Of a DNA stretch of 6,130 nt, positions 1 through 6,115 are shown one piece after another. A model generated the notes under the pieces. It was given only the letters and a program-made list of their open reading frames with translations. It did not search any database and had not been told where the DNA came from. Source of the stretch: Oscillospiraceae bacterium (lineage in GTDB: Bacteria > Bacillota > Clostridia > Saccharofermentanales > Saccharofermentanaceae); the NCBI GenBank assembly GCA_902767145.1, contig CACXGG010000151.1, forward strand, positions 1 to 6,130, written 5' to 3'. Positions within the stretch are counted from its first letter, which is position 1, and every line of letters starts with the position of its first letter. The position numbers and the translations under genes are program-made.

Positions 1-1296
1 AAGAGACGTCTTATGCTACTGGGACTTCTCATAGACCTGGGTATCCTTGCAGTCACTAAATATACAGACTTCGTAATAGAGAACATAAATGCCTTCCTGG
101 AATCCAAGGATGCCATCCAGGCGGTGGATATCATAGTCCCCATGGGTATCTCTTTTTATACCTTCCAGACGGTAAGCTACATCATCGACTGCTCCAGGGG
201 CACGGTAAAAGCGGAAAAGAATCCGTTTAAAGTGCTCCTGTTCACATCTTTTTTCCCCCAGCTGGTACAGGGCCCCATCAGCAGATGGAAGGACCTGTCG
301 GCTACGCTCTTTGAGGGCGCGCCCTTTAATTTCGAAAACTTCTCCCACGGTCTTATGAGGATCATGTGGGGTTACTTTAAAAAGCTGATCGTGGCGGACC
401 GCATCATCGTGGCAGTGAACATCCTTATAAAGAACCCGGAGAGATATACGGGAGCATATGTCTTCTGTGCCATGATGTTCTACGCTTTTGAACTCTACTG
501 CGACTTCACGGGCGGCATCGACATCACCATCGGTATCGCAAAATGCCTGGGCATAACGGTCAAAGAGAACTTCGACCTGCCTTACTTCTCCAAGAACATA
601 AAGGAATACTGGAACCGCTGGCACATCACCATGGGTACCTGGTTCACCGACTATATCTTCTATCCTCTGTCAGTAAGCCCGAAGATGCTGAACCTTTCCA
701 AGTGGTCCAGAAAGCATCTGGGAAATGAGCTGGGAAAAAGGGTCAGCGTCTACATATCCTGCTTCCTGGTATGGCTGGCTACAGGTATCTGGCACGGACC
801 AGCCTGGAACTTCGTTGTCTGGGGACTTCTGAACTTTGTTGTGATCATGGTGTCCCAGGAGCTGGAGCCTTTGTATTCAAAGTTTCACGGGAAGTTCCAT
901 CTCAAGGGCAAGGCCGGATATTCCGTATTTGAGATCATAAGGACCATCCTTCTCATGAGCATGATAAGGATGCTGGACTGCTACAGAAATGTTCCCCTGA
1001 CCTTTAAGATGCTGGGGACAATGTTTACGAAGTTCAGGTTCAGGACATTTACAGACGGAAGCCTTCTTGACCTGGGACTTGAGAGAGCGGATTATGTGAT
1101 CCTCCTGGCGGGGCTCATCGTCGTCTTCTCTGTCAGCCTTTACAAGGCCGGGACAAAGAAGGATATAAAGGCTGTCCTTTATGAGAAGTATCCCCTGTGG
1201 TGCGTTTCCATGATGGTGATGTTCCTGGCAGTTGTTGTTTTCGGAGCATATGGCAAGGGTTACGACAGTACCCAGTTTATATATAACCAGTTCTAA
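1..1296 (+). CDS. MBOAT-family membrane O-acyltransferase (DltB/AlgI-like), 5' end cut by the window
   Basis: This is a polytopic membrane protein that would move an acyl group, usually acetyl, across the membrane onto a surface polysaccharide or polymer. The frame is open to base 1, and the first Met (base 13) lies inside a hydrophobic segment, so the true start is upstream. About 431 residues are visible; AlgI-type proteins are usually 460-500, so roughly 50-70 are missing. Counting from the Met at base 13, seen motifs are PMGISFYTFQ (43-52), FPQLVQGPISR (81-91), DFTGGIDITIGIAK (164-177), then YWNRWHIT (199-206) with the conserved His204, and GIWHGPAW (258-265) with the second family His261. 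The C-terminus GYDSTQFIYNQF is also typical. About ten hydrophobic segments can be counted. The stop is followed at once by the ribosome binding site of the SGNH gene, so the two are co-transcribed. The family is secure; the donor and acceptor are unknown. Confidence 0.93.
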   Translation, partial: KRRLMLLGLLIDLGILAVTKYTDFVIENINAFLESKDAIQAVDIIVPMGISFYTFQTVSYIIDCSRGTVKAEKNPFKVLLFTSFFPQLVQGPISRWKDLSATLFEGAPFNFENFSHGLMRIMWGYFKKLIVADRIIVAVNILIKNPERYTGAYVFCAMMFYAFELYCDFTGGIDITIGIAKCLGITVKENFDLPYFSKNIKEYWNRWHITMGTWFTDYIFYPLSVSPKMLNLSKWSRKHLGNELGKRVSVYISCFLVWLATGIWHGPAWNFVVWGLLNFVVIMVSQELEPLYSKFHGKFHLKGKAGYSVFEIIRTILLMSMIRMLDCYRNVPLTFKMLGTMFTKFRFRTFTDGSLLDLGLERADYVILLAGLIVVFSVSLYKAGTKKDIKAVLYEKYPLWCVSMMVMFLAVVVFGAYGKGYDSTQFIYNQF

Positions 1297-1305
1297 GGAG
1301 AAGAT

Positions 1306-2394
1306 ATGAAGCTTAGGATAAGACACAGAGCATTGATGCTCCTTATAACACTTCTTGTAACGGCTATTCTCATGTGGCTCTTACAGTGTCTTCTTGTCCC
1401 AAAATACCAGAAGGGAATAGTCGAGGGCGGCATGATGGCCGAGTATTACGACGATCTGGATGTGCCCCATGAAGTCATCTTCCTGGGTGACTGCGAAGTC
1501 TATGAGGATATTTCCACGGTGGAGCTCTACAGGGAGTACGGCATCTCCAGCTATATAAGGGGAAGCGCCCAGCAGCTCCTGTGGCAATCCTACTATATCC
1601 TGGAGGATACCCTTCAGTATGAGACTCCAAAGGTCGTAGTCTTTAATGTCTATGCCCTGGCTTATAACGAGCCCCAGAGCGATTCCTACAACCACATGAC
1701 CCTGGACGGCATGAGATGGTCGAAGATCAAGTGGGATGCCATTAATGCTTCCATGACTGAAGAAGAGAGCATGACGGATTATCTCTTCCCGCTTCTTTAC
1801 TACCATTCAAGATGGAGCGATCTGGGACAGTCGGACTATGAGCATATGTTCAGCCGGGATCCTGTTACTGTTAACGGTTATTACTTAAGATCAGATGTAT
1901 ATCCCCAGGGTGAGTTCCCGGAGCCTAAGATGCTGGCGGACCCTAACATCGGAAAGAATGCCATGCTGTGGCTGGGAAAGATCGCGGACCTCTGTGAGGA
2001 GAACGGGATAGATCTTGTGCTGGTAAAGGCTCCCACTGAGTATCCCCACTGGTATGAGGAGTGGGATGAGCAGGTCAGTTCCTTTGCGGAAGGAAGGGGT
2101 ATCCCCTACACAAACTATATAGGCCTTCAGGAGGAGATCGGCCTTGATATGAGTACCGATACCTACGACGGCGGACTTCACCTGAACGTTTACGGTGCTG
2201 AGAAGTATGCAGACACTCTGGGACAGTTCCTTACGGAGAATTATGATCTCACTGATTACAGGACTGTTCCGCAGATCGCATCTTTGTGGGATAATAAGGC
2301 GGCACTCTATGACGAGATCATAGACCTGCAGCAGCAGGAGATAGAAGAATACGGTCATGTGGTCAGCTGGGGCGTAAATGCCATCGACTCTTGA
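1306..2394 (+). CDS. Membrane-anchored SGNH-hydrolase-like protein, probable partner of the MBOAT acyltransferase
   Basis: The protein has 362 residues. A short basic N-terminus is followed by one hydrophobic segment (about 8-31), which predicts a membrane anchor with the rest outside. The SGNH block I lies at VIFLGDCEVYED (57-68), where the usual catalytic Ser is Cys63. RGSAQQ (85-90) fits block II with its Gly, and VVFNVYALAYNE (111-122) may be block III with Asn114. The C-terminal block V is DTYDGGLHLNVYGAEKYA (285-302), giving Asp288 and His292. Known partners of MBOAT enzymes with this layout (DltD, AlgJ, AlgX, PatB) complete acyl transfer or remove acyl groups outside the cell; assigning that role here is inference from the neighbour. 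The start is set by AAGGAG at 1295-1300, which overlaps the MBOAT stop and lies 5 bp before the ATG. Whether Cys63 keeps the enzyme active is open. Confidence 0.85.
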   Translation: MKLRIRHRALMLLITLLVTAILMWLLQCLLVPKYQKGIVEGGMMAEYYDDLDVPHEVIFLGDCEVYEDISTVELYREYGISSYIRGSAQQLLWQSYYILEDTLQYETPKVVVFNVYALAYNEPQSDSYNHMTLDGMRWSKIKWDAINASMTEEESMTDYLFPLLYYHSRWSDLGQSDYEHMFSRDPVTVNGYYLRSDVYPQGEFPEPKMLADPNIGKNAMLWLGKIADLCEENGIDLVLVKAPTEYPHWYEEWDEQVSSFAEGRGIPYTNYIGLQEEIGLDMSTDTYDGGLHLNVYGAEKYADTLGQFLTENYDLTDYRTVPQIASLWDNKAALYDEIIDLQQQEIEEYGHVVSWGVNAIDS

Positions 2395-2412
2395 CCCGGC
2401 AGGGAGAATAAT

Positions 2413-2973
2413 ATGAAGAAGATAAAGATATTAGGTATAACAGTTTTATGTGCGGCAGTAATGTCCTTAGGAGCATGTTCATCAGGAGATGAGGATACTG
2501 CTCCCGAGGTGCTCTCCGGCGGAGAGACAAAGGCTGTATCAGACGACGGCCAGGCAGCAGGCGGGGGATCGGAAGTCACAGGATCCTACCATCTCGTATA
2601 CAGGGATGTGGAGCTTGCACCCGGTGCCGAGGCAGATCCTGCCATCACATCTCTTGGAGATGACTATTCCTATTTCGAATCACCCTCCTGTGCATATCAG
2701 GGAATGGATAAGGTGTATACATATGATTCCATCATCATCAGGACATATACCATGGATGAGGTGGACTACATAAACAGCATCGAGATCAAGGACGATACAG
2801 TGGAGACCCCTGAGGGCATCTATATCGGCTGCACCTCCGATCAGGTCACGGAAGCTTACGGCGACTCAGGATCTGACACCCTCATCTATGTGGACGGGGA
2901 TATCCAGCTGTCATTTATCACTGACGGAAGCGGGAACGTAACCGGCATTTCTTACGATGTCGTCTCTGAATAA
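2413..2973 (+). CDS. Small surface lipoprotein of unknown function
   Basis: The protein has 186 residues. MKKIK plus a hydrophobic core leads to the lipobox LGAC (19-22), so Cys22 should be lipidated and the protein anchored on the outer face of the membrane. Residues 23-57 form a Gly/Ser/Asp/Ala-rich linker. The rest is an acidic beta-rich domain with SCAYQGMDKVYTYDS (92-106), ETPEGIYIGCTSDQVTEAYG (131-150) and a last strand pair (IQLSFITDGSGNVTGISYDV, 164-183). The pattern 'G-I-x-I-G-x-x-x-x-x-V-x-x-x-Y-G' followed by strands recalls small BamE-like or inhibitor-like folds, but that is a loose resemblance. Cys93 and Cys140 could form a disulfide. I do not recognise a named family, although similar lipoproteins seem common in Lachnospiraceae from memory. 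It starts 18 bp after the SGNH gene behind AGGGAG (2401-2406), so it may serve in the same polymer-acylation system. Confidence 0.82.
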   Translation: MKKIKILGITVLCAAVMSLGACSSGDEDTAPEVLSGGETKAVSDDGQAAGGGSEVTGSYHLVYRDVELAPGAEADPAITSLGDDYSYFESPSCAYQGMDKVYTYDSIIIRTYTMDEVDYINSIEIKDDTVETPEGIYIGCTSDQVTEAYGDSGSDTLIYVDGDIQLSFITDGSGNVTGISYDVVSE

Positions 2974-3035
2974 ACGAGAATAACGGCGATTTCAAGAGCT
3001 CTTTGTCGGATCTTAAAGTTTTTTCAAGAAAATGC

Positions 3036-3064
3036 TTGACTTGTCATCAAATGGCAAGTATTAT
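3036..3064 (+). promoter_or_regulatory. Sigma-A-type promoter of rplM-rpsI
   Basis: TTGACT (3036-3041) and TATTAT (3059-3064) are separated by exactly 17 bp. A second possible -10, TATACT at 3062-3067, would need a 20-bp spacer and is less likely. Transcription should start near 3071, giving a leader of about 45 bases before rplM. The 62 bp between the lipoprotein stop and this promoter hold no convincing GC-rich terminator hairpin, so read-through from the surface operon cannot be excluded. Confidence 0.82.
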
Positions 3065-3069
3065 ACTTG
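3039..3069. repeat. Overlapping inverted repeats covering the rplM promoter core
   Basis: ACTTGTCAT (3039-3047) and ATGGCAAGT (3051-3059) form a dyad with 8 of 9 positions matched and a 3-bp centre, filling the space between the -35 and -10 boxes. CAAGTAT (3055-3061), a central T, and ATACTTG (3063-3069) form a second, perfect 15-bp dyad over the -10 box. The two share CAAGT. A further TCAAG-N6-CTTGA dyad lies at 3024-3039. Regulator binding is inference; the symmetry itself is directly visible. Confidence 0.5.
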
Positions 3070-3085
3070 AGCGTTTAAAGATGCT
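3070..3085 (+). promoter_or_regulatory. Small hairpin at the 5' end of the rplM leader
   Basis: AGCGTT (3070-3075) can pair with GATGCT (3080-3085) around a TAAA loop, with two G-U pairs. It would sit right at the predicted 5' end of the transcript. Autoregulatory leaders for L13 are known in Firmicutes, but this one is short and I cannot match it to that consensus. It may only be a 5'-end stabilising hairpin or chance. Confidence 0.25.
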
Positions 3086-3115
3086 TATATAAAAGAAATC
3101 AAGGAGTGAAAGTCT

Positions 3116-3550
3116 ATGAAGACATTTGTTGCAACACCTGCAAACATTGAAAGAAAATGGCTCGTGATCGACGCTTCCGGAAAGACACTCGGCCGTCTCG
3201 CTACTGAGGTTGCCAAGCTTCTGAGAGGAAAGCACAAGCCCACATATACACCTTTCGCAGATACAGGTGATTATGTTATCGTTATCAACGCTTCCAAGAT
3301 GGTCCTTACAGGAAAGAAGCTTGATCAGAAGATGTACCGTCACCATTCCGGTTATGCCGGCGGACTTAAGGAGATCGATTACAGGACTCTTATGAGCAAG
3401 AACCCTGAGAAGGCTCTTGAGCTTGCTGTTAAGGGCATGCTTCCCAAGAACTCTCTTGGTCGTCAGATGTTTAAGAAACTTCATGTATACGCTGGAGCTG
3501 AGCACAATCAGCAGGCTCAGAAGCCCGAAGAGTATACATTCGAGCAGTAA
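3116..3550 (+). CDS. rplM: 50S ribosomal protein L13 (uL13)
   Basis: L13 binds 23S rRNA early in assembly of the large ribosomal subunit. The 144-residue length is normal for bacteria. Recognisable stretches are the N-terminal [17 protein letters not shown] (14-30), [11 protein letters not shown] (51-61), the HHSGYAGGL segment (76-84), and the family signature [12 protein letters not shown] (105-116) followed by [10 protein letters not shown] (121-130). The start is fixed by AAGGAG at 3101-3106, 9 bp before the ATG. It is first in a two-gene operon with rpsI, the standard arrangement in bacteria. A 259-residue reading frame on the opposite strand (3047-3826) covers this gene and part of rpsI; it is a by-product of their codon use and not a gene. 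Confidence 0.99.
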   Translation: MKTFVATPANIERKWLVIDASGKTLGRLATEVAKLLRGKHKPTYTPFADTGDYVIVINASKMVLTGKKLDQKMYRHHSGYAGGLKEIDYRTLMSKNPEKALELAVKGMLPKNSLGRQMFKKLHVYAGAEHNQQAQKPEEYTFEQ

Positions 3551-3568
3551 TCGGGAGGAGAATGCAAT

Positions 3569-3979
3569 ATGGCTACAAAGAAAGCTAACAAAGTATATTT
3601 TTACGGTACAGGCCGTCGTAAGAATGCCGTTGCTTGCGTTCGTCTTGTTCCCGGAACAGGAAAGATCTCTATCAACGGAAAGGACATCGACGAGTATTTC
3701 GGACTTGATACACTCAAGCTCATCGTTCGTCAGCCCCTGGTTGCTACAGAGACAGAAGGCAAGTTCGATGTAATCGCTAAGGCTATCGGAGGCGGTATCT
3801 CCGGTCAGGCCGGCGCTATCCGTCACGGAATCGCAAGAGCACTTGTTGAGGCAGATGCTGATGCATACAAGGCTACACTTAAGACTTCCGGCTTCCTTAC
3901 AAGAGACGCCCGTATGAAGGAGCGTAAGAAGCCCGGTCTCAAGAAAGCACGTAAGGCTTCACAGTTCTCCAAGAGATGA
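3569..3979 (+). CDS. rpsI: 30S ribosomal protein S9 (uS9)
   Basis: S9 belongs to the head of the small ribosomal subunit. Its long basic C-terminal tail reaches the P site, where the last Lys-Arg contacts tRNA; this protein ends in the expected SKR. Its 136 residues lack the N-terminal extension of some orthologues. Seen motifs are [15 protein letters not shown] (12-26), the family signature [19 protein letters not shown] (74-92), and the basic tail [18 protein letters not shown] (115-132). GGAGGAG at 3554-3560 lies 8 bp before the ATG, and the gap to rplM is 18 bp, so the two are co-transcribed. A strong terminator follows 25 bp after the stop. Confidence 0.99.
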   Translation: MATKKANKVYFYGTGRRKNAVACVRLVPGTGKISINGKDIDEYFGLDTLKLIVRQPLVATETEGKFDVIAKAIGGGISGQAGAIRHGIARALVEADADAYKATLKTSGFLTRDARMKERKKPGLKKARKASQFSKR

Positions 3980-4004
3980 TCTCAGGATCTTATCTTTGCA
4001 CTTC

Positions 4005-4035
4005 AAAGGAGCTGTCTTCGGACGGCTCCTTTTTT
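4005..4035 (+). terminator. Rho-independent terminator of rplM-rpsI
   Basis: AAAGGAGCTGTC (4005-4016) pairs with GACGGCTCCTTT (4021-4032) around a TTCG tetraloop, with only one T-G pair. The 3' arm runs into six T residues (4030-4035). This is a near-ideal intrinsic terminator. The first copy of the downstream repeat begins at the very next base. Confidence 0.96.
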
Positions 4036-4149
4036 ATTCTCCGAAATAGCATCTTATTAATGGTGAAATGGACTTAATTCGGAGAATTTAAAAAGGTATT
4101 CTCCGAATTAGGGCTGTATAGAGACATTTAAGAGGCCGGTTCGGAGAAT
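4036..4149. repeat. Array of four regularly spaced, alternating copies of ATTCTCCGAA
   Basis: Exact copies lie at 4036-4045 (forward), 4078-4087 (reverse), 4098-4107 (forward) and 4140-4149 (reverse). The gaps are 32, 10 and 32 bp, so the array is two units of forward-N32-reverse with a 62-bp period. Only the repeats are conserved; the two 32-bp inserts are largely unlike each other. Three copies extend to ATTCTCCGAAWTA. Each core, TTC-N3-GAA, is itself a dyad, and core centres are 41, 21 and 41 bp apart, close to whole helical turns. Possible readings are a phased binding array, a switchable RNA, or the remains of a short inverted-repeat element. Confidence 0.85.
4075..4110 (+). repeat. Perfect 13-bp hairpin formed by the two inner repeat copies
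   Basis: TAATTCGGAGAAT (4075-4087) and ATTCTCCGAATTA (4098-4110) are exact reverse complements with a 10-base loop, TTAAAAAGGT. It is the most stable pairing in the array. No T-run follows, so it is not an intrinsic terminator. Confidence 0.75.
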
Positions 4150-4196
4150 TCCGTGAGCCGGGAAAGGGACGGTGGCGGCATCTTCCTTGATTTCTG

Positions 4197-4205
4197 TGTT
4201 ATACT
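4197..4205 (+). promoter_or_regulatory. Possible extended -10 promoter for the amidohydrolase-tsaE-tsaB operon
   Basis: TGTTATACT fits the extended -10 pattern TGnTATAAT with one mismatch. No good -35 box lies 17 bp upstream (4177-4182 reads GGCATC), which extended -10 promoters can tolerate. Transcription would start near 4211-4212, only 4-5 bases before the ATG at 4216, so the message would be nearly leaderless. Confidence 0.42.
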
Positions 4206-4215
4206 GTCAACCGAT

Positions 4216-5019
4216 ATGCGAAAAGTAATAAATGCACATTGCCATATATATCCTGCCAAGGTGGCAGAGAGAGCCGTTGAAGGAATAAAGGCCTTCTACG
4301 GACTTGAGGGCCTTACTTCAAACGGGATGACGGACGATCTTATTAGAGACGGGGAGAAAGTGGGGACTGTCCACTACCTCGTCCATTCCGTGGCAACGAC
4401 TCCTCTTCAGATAAGATCCATAAATGAGTTTATCGCATCAGAAGTCAGGTCCCATGAGGGACTCTTCACGGGCTTCGGAACGCTCCATCCCTCCTCATCT
4501 GACATCCGCGCAGACCTTCAGCATCTCATATCCCTCGGCCTTAAGGGCGTTAAGCTCCATCCTGACTTCCAGCAGTTCTCCATGGATGGAAAAAAGGCGG
4601 AGAAGCTGGGTGAGGAGATAGCTGCGGCGGGACTTCCCATCCTGGTACATACGGGCGATCCCAGATATTCCTATTCCAACCCGCCCCAGATGAAGGTGTT
4701 CCTGGAGAAATTTCCTGAGATCACGGTGATAGCTGCGCATCTTGGAGGTTGGAGCGTCTGGGACGAGGCTGAAAGGCTCCTTTCTGATATCCCGGGTCTT
4801 TACTTTGACTGCTGCTCCTGCCTTGGGTTTATGGAACCATCCCGCATGAGAGACCTGATAAGGTCCTATGGCGCTGAACGCATCATGTGGGGAACGGATT
4901 ATCCCATGTGGGACAGCGATAAGGAGATGGAAAAGTTTTTGGCTTTAGGACTTACAAATGAGGAAGAAGAGCTTATACTTTATAAAAATGCGGCTAAGCT
5001 TTTGGGAGTAACAGAGTGA
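4216..5019 (+). CDS. Metal-dependent hydrolase, amidohydrolase family 2 (TIM barrel)
   Basis: From the ATG at 4216 the protein has 267 residues. Metal-site motifs of the family are in order: NAHCH (6-10, His8 and His10), GVKLHPDFQ (111-119, His115), LVHTGDP (143-149, His145), AHLGGW (174-179, His175) and MWGTDYPMW (224-232, Asp228). Family members hydrolyse or decarboxylate small molecules; the substrate cannot be read from the sequence. There is no signal peptide, so it is cytosolic. The ATG was chosen because the family begins right at the H-x-H strand, but no ribosome binding site precedes it. An in-frame GTG at 4153 has GGAG at 4143-4146 and would add 21 residues without family likeness. 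Its stop overlaps the tsaE start by 4 bp, so the two are translationally coupled. Confidence 0.88.
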   Translation: MRKVINAHCHIYPAKVAERAVEGIKAFYGLEGLTSNGMTDDLIRDGEKVGTVHYLVHSVATTPLQIRSINEFIASEVRSHEGLFTGFGTLHPSSSDIRADLQHLISLGLKGVKLHPDFQQFSMDGKKAEKLGEEIAAAGLPILVHTGDPRYSYSNPPQMKVFLEKFPEITVIAAHLGGWSVWDEAERLLSDIPGLYFDCCSCLGFMEPSRMRDLIRSYGAERIMWGTDYPMWDSDKEMEKFLALGLTNEEEELILYKNAAKLLGVTE

Positions 5020-5447
5020 GAAAAGAATTTGAGACCACATCCCCTGAACAGACGGAAGAGCTGGGGAGAAAGATAGGAGCCGTACTTAAGCCTGGGGATG
5101 TCATATCCCTGGACGGTGATCTGGGTGCCGGAAAGACGGTCATCACCAGAGGTATCTGTGCCGGCATGGGCCTGGATCCTTCCGATGTCCAAAGTCCCAC
5201 TTTTACCATCGTCAACGAATATGAGGGAGAGGTACCCCTTTTCCATTTCGATACATACAGGCTGTCGGGAGAAGATGATTTCCTGGCATCAGGCCTTGAT
5301 GAGTATTTCTACAGAGACGGAGTCTGCGTCATTGAATGGGGATCCGTCATCGACGGACTTCTTCCCGAGGATGCCATAAGGATCGGGATCTTCGGAAGCG
5401 GAAGCGAGAGGAAGATCGTCATCGATTCGAAGGAGGAACTCATATGA
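5016..5447 (+). CDS. tsaE: tRNA threonylcarbamoyladenosine biosynthesis ATPase TsaE
   Basis: TsaE is the ATPase that works with TsaB and TsaD to place t6A at position 37 of tRNAs reading ANN codons. The 143-residue protein shows the Walker A loop GDLGAGKT (34-41), SPTFTIVNEYEG (60-71), HFDTYRL (77-83), GLDEYF (93-98) and VIEWGS (105-110), all in family order and spacing. It starts with GTG inside the end of the amidohydrolase gene (GTGA overlap), with GGGAG at 5004-5008 placed 7 bp upstream. Its stop overlaps the tsaB start by 4 bp (ATGA). The gene is complete, with no missing key residue. Confidence 0.97.
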   Translation: MRKEFETTSPEQTEELGRKIGAVLKPGDVISLDGDLGAGKTVITRGICAGMGLDPSDVQSPTFTIVNEYEGEVPLFHFDTYRLSGEDDFLASGLDEYFYRDGVCVIEWGSVIDGLLPEDAIRIGIFGSGSERKIVIDSKEELI

Positions 5448-6115
5448 TAGTCCTTGTCTGCGATACTTCGAATTCAACATGCTGTGCCGGCCTTTATGAG
5501 GACGGAAAGGAGCTCGCCTATGAGCTCAGCATGGAAAAGAAGACACACTCCGAGACATTTATGCCCCTGGTGGACCGTGTCATGGAAAGAGCCGGAAAGA
5601 CATATAAGGATATAGATGTCATCGCATCCACGGTTGGTCCCGGATCCTTTACCGGGATAAGGATCGGCCTTTCTGCCGTAAAGGGCATCGCCTATGCCAT
5701 AGGAAAGCCCTGTATCTCTGTATCCTCCACGGATGCCCTGGCAAGAAGTGTTACTCCCGATGATCATGAGGGGCTTATCGTGATACCTTCTTTTGATGCC
5801 AGGAATAAAAGAGTCTTTGCCAGTGCCATAGACTGGGAGAGCAAGACTTATATCATCCCTGAGGATGCATATGATTCATCTGAATTCGTATCTAAGCTGG
5901 AAGGATATAAGGACAGGAAGATCATCGTCGTTGGTGACGGAGCTCCTGTTTTTGAGGAGGCAATGGGTGGAGCATTTGATTCTGAATTTGCTCCCGGTGC
6001 AGTGATCACTCCCAAGGGGATCTATGAGGCATCTGTAGGTAAGAAGACCATCAGTGCTGCGGAACTCACTGCTTCCTACTGTGCCGTAAGTTCAGCCCAG
6101 AGGCTCAGGAAATGA
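5444..6115 (+). CDS. tsaB: tRNA threonylcarbamoyladenosine biosynthesis protein TsaB
   Basis: TsaB is the inactive ASKHA-fold partner that dimerises with TsaD and recruits TsaE for t6A synthesis. The 223-residue protein shows CDTSNST (6-12, the canonical D-T-S), KTHSE (33-37), the highly conserved GPGSFTGIRIG (65-75), the DARN turn (118-121) and VGDGA (163-167). Length is normal. The frame is open further upstream to an ATG at 5336, but that stretch overlaps tsaE and is very basic, unlike the family. AAGGAGG at 5430-5436, 7 bp before the ATG at 5444, and the ATGA overlap with tsaE settle the start. The stop again overlaps the next start as ATGA. Confidence 0.96.
   Translation: MIVLVCDTSNSTCCAGLYEDGKELAYELSMEKKTHSETFMPLVDRVMERAGKTYKDIDVIASTVGPGSFTGIRIGLSAVKGIAYAIGKPCISVSSTDALARSVTPDDHEGLIVIPSFDARNKRVFASAIDWESKTYIIPEDAYDSSEFVSKLEGYKDRKIIVVGDGAPVFEEAMGGAFDSEFAPGAVITPKGIYEASVGKKTISAAELTASYCAVSSAQRLRK

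Noticed and set aside
16..624. 202-residue open frame on the - strand inside the MBOAT gene
   Set aside because: It is fully antisense to a clearly recognised membrane protein, and its predicted product lacks family features.
1381..2358. Two - strand frames (1381-1806 and 1891-2358) opposite the SGNH gene
   Set aside because: They are antisense shadows of a gene with clear SGNH motifs, an N-terminal anchor and a good ribosome binding site.
3016..3030. Terminator at the T-run after the lipoprotein gene
   Set aside because: The sequence before the six T residues forms only weak, AT-rich pairing and would not make a stable hairpin.
3047..3826. 259-residue open frame on the - strand
   Set aside because: It lies opposite rplM and rpsI, whose codon bias leaves the antisense frame open. 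The protein has no recognisable motif and its frame runs across the gap between two certain genes.
4036..4149. CRISPR-like array
   Set aside because: The 32-bp inserts resemble spacers in length, but the repeats are only 10 bp, alternate in orientation, and are separated by 32, 10 and 32 bp. No full-length repeat occurs twice and no cas gene is in view.
4036..4149. Insertion sequence or intact transposable element
   Set aside because: There is no transposase frame and no target-site duplication at the outer ends. A relic of a tiny inverted-repeat element cannot be excluded but is not supported further.
5336..5443. 36-residue upstream extension of TsaB
   Set aside because: The extension overlaps tsaE, is very basic and unlike the family. 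The ATG at 5444 has a strong ribosome binding site and the usual ATGA overlap.
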